Source: Streptomyces katrae
Lineage (GTDB): Bacteria; Actinomycetota; Actinomycetes; Streptomycetales; Streptomycetaceae
DNA length: 6,301 bases
Direction: 5' to 3'
Assembly (NCBI RefSeq): GCF_000966975.1
Contig: NZ_JZWV01001156.1
Span: forward strand, 1 to 6,301
Shown here: one piece after another, positions 1 to 5,000 of the stretch
Position numbering within the stretch: position 1 is the first letter of the stretch
Layout: the number at the start of each line of letters is the position of its first letter
Position numbers and translations under genes: made by a program
The notes under the pieces: model-generated
The model's input: the letters and a program-made list of their open reading frames with translations, nothing else
Database searches by the model: none
Told to the model about the DNA's origin: nothing

Positions 1-600
1 GTCTTCGTCGTGCTCGTCGGCTTCCTCGCCTGCGCCATGGCCTCCCAGGGCGGTGCGGCCCGCGGGGTCTACTCCCTCGCCCGTGACGGCGTCTTCCCCT
101 TCTCCGGCCAGGTGCGCCGGGTCAACCGGCGGCAGGCCCCGATCGGCGGCCTGCTGGCCTCCACCGCCGTCAGCTGCTCCGCCCTGTTCCTGGGCCTGAA
201 CGCCACCGCCATCGGCAGCCTGATCGCCTTCGGCACGGCCGCCACGTTCCTGCCGTTCTTCCTGGTCTCGCTGGCCGCGCTCGTCGCCCGGCTGCGTGGC
301 ACCTGGGTGCCCTCGGGGCACATCCGGCTGGGCCGCAAGGGCACCTTCCTGAACGTGCTCGCCGTGCTGTGGACGGCCTTCGAGGTGGCCAACGTCTGCT
401 GGCCGCGGGCGATCCTCGCCCCGCCCGGCGCCCCCTGGTACCAGATCTGGGCCGGTCTGCTGGGCACCGGCGTGGTCATCACGGCCGGCCTGCTCTACCT
501 GCTGGTCCGGCGCCCCCAGGAGAAGCTGCGCGCCCTGGAGCCGCAGGCGGCGCGCACGTCCCCGGACCGCTCCGGCGAACCGGCGGCCGGGCTCTCCTGA
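1..600 (+). CDS. APC-superfamily amino acid/polyamine permease, C-terminal part (5' end outside window)
   Basis: This is the last 199 residues of an integral membrane transporter; the reading frame is open from base 1, so the start lies to the left. At visible residues 20-33 it has ARGVYSLARDGVFP, the well-conserved segment after TM8 in amino acid-polyamine-organocation permeases. About five hydrophobic stretches follow the usual TM8-TM12 layout: residues 1-15, 48-68, 70-97, 115-133 and 148-169. The polar tail (residues 170-199) is rich in Arg, Glu and Pro and is probably cytoplasmic. The family carries out proton-coupled or exchange transport of amino acids or polyamines. The substrate cannot be read from this part. 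The downstream deiminase-family gene makes agmatine, arginine or putrescine-type compounds a reasonable guess, but that is inference from context only. Confidence 0.88.
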   Translation, partial: VFVVLVGFLACAMASQGGAARGVYSLARDGVFPFSGQVRRVNRRQAPIGGLLASTAVSCSALFLGLNATAIGSLIAFGTAATFLPFFLVSLAALVARLRGTWVPSGHIRLGRKGTFLNVLAVLWTAFEVANVCWPRAILAPPGAPWYQIWAGLLGTGVVITAGLLYLLVRRPQEKLRALEPQAARTSPDRSGEPAAGLS

Positions 601-606
601 CCGCCT

Positions 607-641
607 TCCGGGGGCCCGCCCGGCCGCGGCCGGCCCCCGGA
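607..641 (+). terminator. GC-rich hairpin after the permease gene
   Basis: A perfect 10-bp stem is formed by TCCGGGGGCC (607-616) and GGCCCCCGGA (632-641) around a 15-nt loop. The loop itself contains the palindrome GGCCGCGGCC. It begins six bases after the permease stop. There is no T-tract, which is common for actinobacterial terminators. It may terminate or attenuate transcription between the permease and the deiminase gene rather than separate them completely. Confidence 0.55.
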
Positions 642-690
642 CCACCCACCACCCTCCTTGTTCCTCTCCGTCCCCGCACACCCATCCCTC

Positions 691-695
691 GGGAG
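691..695 (+). promoter_or_regulatory. Ribosome binding site fixing the deiminase start
   Basis: GGGAG lies seven bases before the ATG at 703. This favours that start over the in-frame TTG at 658, which would add 15 residues ahead of an already complete Tat leader. An ATG at 698 is out of frame. Confidence 0.65.
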
Positions 696-702
696 CTATG
701 TC

Positions 703-1881
703 ATGAACCTGCCAGCAAAGCCCTCGGTCCCCGCGATGTCCTCGGCAGCGTCGATGCCGTCGTTGTCCCGGCGGGGTTTCGGCGCCGCCGCGCTGGGGGC
801 CACCGCCGCCACCCTGTTCGCCGGCCGCGCCCTGGCCGCCGGGACGACCGATTCGTCCACCGCATCCGCGGAGAAGTACACGGCGCCCGCCGAGTGGGAG
901 GACCACTCCTGTTGCGTCATGTCCTGGCCCTGGGACCGCACCGACGGCTGGGGATCCCTGCTGCCCGACGTCCAGGCCGAGATCGCCGGCATCGCCCGGT
1001 CCATCGCCCGCTCCGAACCGGTCCTGATGTTCGCCGAACCGGGACACACCGACGAGGCACGTGCCCAGTGCGGCCCCACCGTCACCGTCGTCGAATACCC
1101 CGTCAACGACTGCTGGACGCGCGACACCGGCCCCATCTTCGCCCTCAACGCCGCCGGGTCCCGCCGGATCGGACTCGACTTCGGCTTCAACGGCTGGGGC
1201 GGCAAGTACCCGTTCGACAAGGACGACCTCCTGCCGGTCGGCGTCTGCGACCACCTCGGCGTGGAACGCCGCGACGTGCCGATGGTCCTGGAGGGCGGCT
1301 CAGTCATCACCGACGGCCAGGGCACCCTCATCACCACGGAGGAGTGCCTGCTCAACCCCAACCGCAACCCCACGATGACCCGGGCGCAGATCGAGGCCAC
1401 CCTGCTGGCCGCCTACGGGGCGACCAAGCTCATCTGGCTCCCGTACGGCCTGGCCAACGACACCATCACCAACGGGCACATCGACCTCGTCGCCGCCTAC
1501 CTCGGCCCCGCCCGGATCCTCCTGCACACCCAGCCCGACACCAGCAGCCCCAACCACGACCGGATGGCGGCCAACAAGGCGGTCCTGGACGCCGCCACCG
1601 ACGCCTGCGGACGCCGCTTCGAACTGGTGGAGATGCAGCAGCAGCCGCACTTCCGCCAGAACGGCCTCATGGTCGAGACCTTCAGCTACACCAACTACTA
1701 CCTGACCTCCGCCCAGGTGATCGTCCCGCAGTCCGGGGAGGCGGCGGCCGACGCCGCGGCCCTCGACCGGCTCCGGCCGCTCTTCCCCGGCCGCGAGGTC
1801 GTCGGCACCCCGGCCAGGATCCTGGCCTGGGGCGGCGGCGGGGTCCACTGCGTCACCCAGCACGTGCCGCGCACCCGCTGA
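703..1881 (+). CDS. Agmatine deiminase-family protein with Tat signal (PAD_porph/AIH fold)
   Basis: A 392-residue guanidino-group-modifying enzyme. Known family members hydrolyse agmatine to N-carbamoylputrescine and ammonia. Family motifs are visible in order: NDCWTRDTGPIF (135-146), EGGS (from 197), NGHID (257-261) and GGGGVHC near the C-terminus. The likely nucleophile is Cys383, with His259, Asp261 and Asp141 in the motif positions of the catalytic residues. The N-terminus carries a Tat leader: SRRGFG with Arg23-Arg24, then an Ala/Gly-rich hydrophobic stretch and an ALA-A type cleavage site near residue 45. The mature enzyme should therefore be extracytoplasmic or a secreted protein. The segment before the catalytic His reads NDTITNGHID rather than the DETDGHVD recalled for classical agmatine deiminases. 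It resembles a broader subgroup of unproven substrate, so agmatine is likely but not certain. It lies 102 bp after a permease on the same strand, with a hairpin between them, and the two may be functionally linked. Confidence 0.88.
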   Translation: MNLPAKPSVPAMSSAASMPSLSRRGFGAAALGATAATLFAGRALAAGTTDSSTASAEKYTAPAEWEDHSCCVMSWPWDRTDGWGSLLPDVQAEIAGIARSIARSEPVLMFAEPGHTDEARAQCGPTVTVVEYPVNDCWTRDTGPIFALNAAGSRRIGLDFGFNGWGGKYPFDKDDLLPVGVCDHLGVERRDVPMVLEGGSVITDGQGTLITTEECLLNPNRNPTMTRAQIEATLLAAYGATKLIWLPYGLANDTITNGHIDLVAAYLGPARILLHTQPDTSSPNHDRMAANKAVLDAATDACGRRFELVEMQQQPHFRQNGLMVETFSYTNYYLTSAQVIVPQSGEAAADAAALDRLRPLFPGREVVGTPARILAWGGGGVHCVTQHVPRTR

Positions 1882-1891
1882 CCGGGGCGCA

Positions 1892-1926
1892 CGGTTCGCG
1901 GCGCGCGCCCCGCGCGCCGCGAACCG
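1892..1926 (+). terminator. Perfect 16-bp hairpin after the deiminase gene
   Basis: CGGTTCGCGGCGCGCG (1892-1907) pairs perfectly with 1911-1926 around a CCC triloop, starting 11 bases after the deiminase stop. Apart from two T-A pairs near the base, the stem is all G-C. There is no T-tract. Position and stability fit an intrinsic terminator or 3'-end stabiliser of the kind found in high-GC actinobacteria, acting before the next gene. Confidence 0.75.
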
Positions 1927-2022
1927 GCCCCAGGGTGCCGCTTGACCCCTTCCGGATGTGGGCAGGGTGGGGCGAGGACATGCGGCCACCGCCCCGGCGG
2001 CCGGCCGCGCGGGACGGCTGAC

Positions 2023-2028
2023 GGGGAG
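2023..2028 (+). promoter_or_regulatory. Ribosome binding site deciding the start at 2034
   Basis: GGGGAG sits five bases before ATG 2034. The alternative in-frame GTG at 2028 overlaps this motif, so the ATG is the better start. Confidence 0.6.
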
Positions 2029-2033
2029 TGGGC

Positions 2034-2612
2034 ATGGGGTGGACGGCGGAGGAGTTCGGGGCCTCGCACGAGGGCTGGGCCGGCGCGCTCCTGGCGGACG
2101 GTACCGAGCCGGGCCCGGTCTGCCTGGACCCGGGCAACGGCTCCGGCTTCCGCCAGACGCGGGAGTGGTGGGCCTACAACGGCATTCTGAACCGGCCCCG
2201 GGCCGCCGCCGCCCGCGCCGCGTGCGCCTGTGGCTGGCGCGGCGCCGCGCACTACCCGATCGACCTCGGGGGCGAGGACCCCTCCGGCCTGTACGAGCAG
2301 GTGATCGACGGGCCGCGCGACGACTGGGAACGCCACCTCGACGAGGTCGAGGCCCGCACCGTACCGCTGCCCGCGGTGCTGGCCGACCTCCTGGAGCGGC
2401 TCGAGGACCAGCTCAACAACCTGGCCGGACAGGCGCCGGTGGCCGCCCTCAAGGCCGTGGCCGCACTGGAACGCGTCACCAGGAGCGTGGCCCGCGACGC
2501 CGCCTACATCGCCGAGGCCGACGACCTGTCGTGGGAGTCGATCGGCACCGGCCTCGGGATCTCCGAGAAGGAGGCCCGCTCCCGCCTGAGCCACTACACC
2601 GGCCGGCGCTGA
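2034..2612 (+). CDS. Unrecognised actinobacterial-type protein with CACGW motif and C-terminal HTH-like segment
   Basis: A 192-residue soluble acidic protein without signal peptide or membrane segment. I cannot assign a named family with certainty. The N-terminal half is Trp-rich and contains ACACGWRG with Cys64 and Cys66, followed by HYPID. This looks like the small CxCGW cores of uncharacterised streptomycete proteins and could be a partial metal site, although only two close cysteines and nearby histidines (73, 101) are available. Residues 110-160 are predicted helical and Leu/Ala-rich (LPAVLADLLERLEDQLNNL, then ALKAVAALERV) and could mediate dimerisation. Residues 166-187 (SWESIGTGLGISEKEARSRL) have the pattern of a helix-turn-helix, similar to sigma region 4 or MerR-like recognition helices. 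A DNA-binding or regulatory role is inferred. Its last 19 bases overlap the end of the opposing hydrolase gene. Confidence 0.75.
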   Translation: MGWTAEEFGASHEGWAGALLADGTEPGPVCLDPGNGSGFRQTREWWAYNGILNRPRAAAARAACACGWRGAAHYPIDLGGEDPSGLYEQVIDGPRDDWERHLDEVEARTVPLPAVLADLLERLEDQLNNLAGQAPVAALKAVAALERVTRSVARDAAYIAEADDLSWESIGTGLGISEKEARSRLSHYTGRR

Positions 2613-3823
2613 CCGGCGGGGCGCGCCCGATCCCCGGGGGCGCCGCCCGGACCGAAGGGTCCGCCCTCCGCGAAGGCCAGTGCGGCGAAGCGCTCGCCGA
2701 TCCGGCGGTGGGTGTCCGCGTCCGGGTGGAGGGCGTCGGGCAGCGGCAGTCCGGCGGCATCGGCCTCACCGTAGAGCTCGCGGCCGTCGAGGTGGTACAG
2801 GTACGGGTCCTCGGCCGCCCGCTGCCGTACGATCCGCGCCAGTTCCTCGCGGATGACGGTGAGCGTCAGCTTTCCGGAGGCGCGCTCGGCGGGGTCTCCC
2901 GCAGCCCGGAACCGCAGCTTCCCCGCACTGAGCGCGGCGGTGTCGAAGGCCGTCGGCCCCGGGGTGTCCTCGTGGATGGGGCACAGCAGCGGCGAGACGA
3001 CCAGCAGCGGAGTGGCCGGGTGGCCCTCGCGGATGGTGTCGAGGAAGCCGTGGACGGCCGGGCCGAAGGCACGCAGCCGCATCAGGTCGGTGTTGACCAG
3101 GTTGATGCCGAGCTTGAGGCTGATCAGGTCGGCCGGGGTGTCGCGCAGGGCGCGGGCCGTGAACGGGTCGAGCAGCGCGCTGCCGCCCAGGCCCAGGTTG
3201 ACCAGTTCCACCCCGCCGAGGGAGGCGGCGAGCGCCGGCCAGGTGGCGGTGGGGCCCGCCGCGCCGGAGCCCTGGCTGATCGAACTGCCGTGGTGCGCCC
3301 ACACCCTGCGGCCGCGGTCCGGCACGGGGGTGACGGGGGCGTCGGTGCGCAGGACGGAGAGCTCGGCCGTCTCGTCGTGCGGCAGCCAGATCTCCACGTC
3401 CTTCATCCGGCCGGGCAGGCCCGCGAAGCGCAGGGTGGCGGGCGGTCCGGTCCGGTGGGCGGTGGCGCCGGTGGCCGGGTCGATGGTCAGGGTGTCGCCG
3501 CCCGAGGCGCCGGCCCGCCCGGCCGGGCGGCCGTCGACGAGGAGCTCGTATACGCCGTCGGGGCGGGCCGGGGCGCCCGCGTAGACCCGTTTGACGGGCA
3601 CGGTGTCCAGCTCCACGACGGTCGCCGCGGTGCGGAAGGCCAGCCGTACGCCGGACGGCTGGGACTCGGCCAGGGCGAGCTGCCCGTCGGTGTTCTGGGC
3701 CCGGGCCCGGGCGGGCAGCCGGTGCGGCAGCAGGCCGCGTCCGGTGCGCTCGGTGTCCAGGGCCCCGCGCAGGAGGTCCGCGGTGACGGGCGTGGTCAGG
3801 GGAGGGGCGGCCGGGGGTGTCAC
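2594..3823 (-). CDS. Two-domain SGNH/GDSL-family hydrolase or acyltransferase
   Basis: A 409-residue protein with all four SGNH blocks. Block I is HHGSSISQG with Ser181 as likely nucleophile, block II is NLGLGGS (Gly214 region), block III is LGINLVN (Asn241), and block V is DALH (Asp363-His366). About 170 residues precede the catalytic domain and look beta-rich (for example VYELLVDGRPAG). This resembles the N-terminal beta-sandwich of SsfX3-like GDSL enzymes; that assignment is from memory and is inference. Family members are esterases, carbohydrate deacetylases or acyltransferases, and the substrate is unknown here. No signal peptide is evident, so it is probably cytoplasmic. The chosen GTG start overlaps the TetR stop as GTGA, with only a weak GGGCGG upstream, which suggests translational coupling and one TetR-hydrolase operon. 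The same open frame extends upstream to 4438, but that extension is an artefact across the TetR gene. The 3' end overlaps the convergent gene by 19 bp. Confidence 0.87.
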   Translation of the reverse strand: MTPPAAPPLTTPVTADLLRGALDTERTGRGLLPHRLPARARAQNTDGQLALAESQPSGVRLAFRTAATVVELDTVPVKRVYAGAPARPDGVYELLVDGRPAGRAGASGGDTLTIDPATGATAHRTGPPATLRFAGLPGRMKDVEIWLPHDETAELSVLRTDAPVTPVPDRGRRVWAHHGSSISQGSGAAGPTATWPALAASLGGVELVNLGLGGSALLDPFTARALRDTPADLISLKLGINLVNTDLMRLRAFGPAVHGFLDTIREGHPATPLLVVSPLLCPIHEDTPGPTAFDTAALSAGKLRFRAAGDPAERASGKLTLTVIREELARIVRQRAAEDPYLYHLDGRELYGEADAAGLPLPDALHPDADTHRRIGERFAALAFAEGGPFGPGGAPGDRARPAGQRRPV

Positions 3824-4389
3824 CGGGCCGCCCGGGTGCGCAGCAGGGTGTCGAGGGAGTCGAGGGTCCATGACCAGCTCTCCTGTGGGTCGGGGGCGCT
3901 GTGGCTGAAGCCTCCGGCCAGCTCCAGGCTGACGTAGCCGTGGATGACGCTGCCGAGGAGGCGGACGGCGTGGGTCTGCTCCGGGCCGGTGAGGTCGTAT
4001 CCCCGCAGGACGGCCCGCATCATCTCCGAGTGCCGTCGGCCGGCGCCGGCGACGGCCTCCTCGGGGGTGAGCCGGAACCGGGAGGCGTCGTAGCGGCCCG
4101 GGTGCTCGCGGGCGTAGTCGCGGTAGACGTCGGCCAGGGCGGTCAGGGCGTCCTTGCCGGCGCGCCCGGCCAGCGCGGAGGCGGCCCGGTCGGCGAGCTC
4201 CTCCAGGGCCAGCAGGGCGATCCTCGCCTTGAGGTCGCGGGAGTTGCGCACGTGCGAGTAGAGGCTCGCGACCTTGACGCCGAACCGGCGGGCGAGCGCC
4301 GAGGCCGTCACCTGCTCGAAGCCGACCTCGTCGGCCAGCTCCGCCCCGGCCCGCACCAGGCGGTCCGTGGTCAACCCGATCCGGCCCAT
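3820..4389 (-). CDS. TetR-family transcriptional regulator, WHG-type C-terminal domain
   Basis: A 189-residue one-component repressor-type regulator. The N-terminal helix-turn-helix spans about residues 8-50: TTDRLVRAGAELADEVGFEQV, then SALARRFGVKVASLYSHVRN, with LYSHV in the recognition helix. The following helices contain YAREHPGRYDA (92-102), characteristic of the TetR C-terminal WHG subgroup, and the length is normal. The start ATG lies behind GGGACGGGACGGGG, which includes a usable Shine-Dalgarno. The gene is the first of a two-gene operon with the SGNH hydrolase (GTGA overlap) and diverges from the FBP-domain gene. A palindrome in the shared upstream region is the likely operator. By family precedent it should repress its own operon and the divergent gene until a ligand binds the C-terminal pocket. 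The ligand is unknown; an ester or acylated compound handled by the hydrolase is one possibility. Confidence 0.92.
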   Translation of the reverse strand: MGRIGLTTDRLVRAGAELADEVGFEQVTASALARRFGVKVASLYSHVRNSRDLKARIALLALEELADRAASALAGRAGKDALTALADVYRDYAREHPGRYDASRFRLTPEEAVAGAGRRHSEMMRAVLRGYDLTGPEQTHAVRLLGSVIHGYVSLELAGGFSHSAPDPQESWSWTLDSLDTLLRTRAAR

Positions 4390-4458
4390 GCCCCGTCCCG
4401 TCCCTCATGCCTCCCGCGGCCGGCGGACCAGGCGCCACCCACCGCGTGCCTACAGCAG

Positions 4459-4487
4459 TTAATCATTTGCCTAAAGCATATAGGCAA
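4459..4487 (-). promoter_or_regulatory. Weak candidate promoter for the TetR-hydrolase operon
   Basis: On the minus strand TTGCCT (4487-4482) is followed after 17 bases by GATTAA (4464-4459), a poor -10 match. It would overlap the palindrome completely and allow autoregulation. The predicted transcript would carry a leader of about 60 bases before the TetR ATG. Confidence 0.25.
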
Positions 4488-4489
4488 AT
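4465..4489. promoter_or_regulatory. 25-bp palindrome, probable TetR operator
   Basis: The 9-bp arms ATTTGCCTA (4465-4473) and TAGGCAAAT (4481-4489) are perfectly complementary, separated by the 7-base spacer AAGCATA. The site lies in the only clearly AT-rich stretch of the window, between the divergent TetR and FBP genes. It overlaps the likely -35 elements on both strands. Size and symmetry fit a TetR dimer operator. Binding is inferred, not shown. Confidence 0.72.
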
Positions 4490-4495
4490 TAGCGT
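4467..4495 (+). promoter_or_regulatory. Candidate promoter of the FBP gene, probably giving a leaderless mRNA
   Basis: TTGCCT (4467-4472) and TAGCGT (4490-4495) are separated by 17 bases. They match TTGNNN and TANNNT, the pattern of vegetative actinobacterial promoters. The expected transcription start, seven to eight bases after the -10, falls at 4502-4503, on the ATG of the FBP gene. This agrees with the absence of a Shine-Dalgarno there. The palindrome fills the spacer and the -35, so a bound repressor would block the promoter. Confidence 0.5.
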
Positions 4496-4502
4496 GCGTC
4501 CC

Positions 4503-4994
4503 ATGAAGCCACTGACCGAACAAGAGATCCGCGCCGCCTTCGTCAACTGCACCAAGGGTGAGGCCAAGCGCCTGCCCGTCCCGCGCGACCTGGCCGACCG
4601 CCCCTGGGCGGACCTGGACTACCTCGGCTGGAGCGACCCCCAGTCCCCGGGCCGCGCCTACCTGGTGACCGAGGCCGGGGGCCGGGTCAGTGCCCTCGCC
4701 CTGCGCCGCCCCACCGCGGGCGCCGGGCAGGCGCGACGCAGCATGTGCCGGATCTGCATGACCGGCCACGACGGGGGAGTGTCCCTGATGGTCGCGCCGA
4801 AGGCCGGCAAGGCCGGGCAACAGGGCAACTCGGTCGGCGTCTACATGTGCGACGACCTCTCCTGCTCGCTGTACGTGCGCGGCATCAAGGAATCGGGGCC
4901 GGGCGCACGGCTCCACGAGACGCTCACGCTGGAGGAGAAGGTCGGCCGGACGGTGGAGAACCTCGCCGCCTTCCTCGCGAAGGTGACCGCCTGA
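4503..4994 (+). CDS. FBP-domain protein (EF-G-binding, FusB-related zinc protein)
   Basis: A 163-residue protein related to the C-terminal treble-clef domain of elongation factor G-binding proteins, whose best-known member FusB frees EF-G from fusidic acid-stalled ribosomes. The opening MKPLTEQEIRAAFVNC and the segment around PWADLDYLGWSDP are typical. The metal-binding cysteines are visible as CRIC (Cys82, Cys85) and CDDLSC (Cys116, Cys121), with His89 nearby. The protein is cytoplasmic with no membrane segment. Whether this chromosomal actinobacterial homologue binds EF-G or gives any drug tolerance is not known from sequence. The ATG at 4503 has no Shine-Dalgarno and a promoter ends just before it, so translation is probably leaderless. 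The upstream in-frame ATG at 4407 would translate the palindrome and is rejected. The gene diverges from TetR and ends six bases before the convergent carboxypeptidase gene. Confidence 0.87.
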   Translation: MKPLTEQEIRAAFVNCTKGEAKRLPVPRDLADRPWADLDYLGWSDPQSPGRAYLVTEAGGRVSALALRRPTAGAGQARRSMCRICMTGHDGGVSLMVAPKAGKAGQQGNSVGVYMCDDLSCSLYVRGIKESGPGARLHETLTLEEKVGRTVENLAAFLAKVTA

Positions 4995-5000
4995 CCCGTC

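Noticed and set aside
658..702. TTG start for the deiminase
   Set aside because: No ribosome binding site precedes it, whereas ATG 703 has GGGAG at seven bases and leaves a complete Tat leader.
1942..1968. Possible promoter TTGACC with CAGGGT before the gene at 2034
   Set aside because: The spacing is only 15 bases and the -10 is poor. It cannot be supported beyond chance in GC-rich DNA.
369..2021. Long open frame on the plus strand (550 codons) across the permease end and the deiminase
   Set aside because: Arg/Pro/His-rich low-complexity translation, a typical GC-driven shadow of the real genes in other frames.
1958..3937. 659-codon open frame on the plus strand across the hydrolase region
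   Set aside because: It is antisense to the hydrolase, which has all SGNH motifs. Its translation is Gly/Arg-rich without recognisable domains.
3824..4438. In-frame upstream extension of the SGNH hydrolase to a 614-residue protein, as if a fusion
   Set aside because: The extension reads the TetR gene in another frame and gives Arg/Gly/Pro-rich sequence without family features. The GTG at 3823, overlapping the TetR stop, is the natural start.
4407..4502. Upstream start for the FBP-domain protein at ATG 4407
   Set aside because: It would translate through the palindrome and promoter, and the added 32 residues do not look like the family. The protein begins naturally with MKPLTEQEI at 4503.
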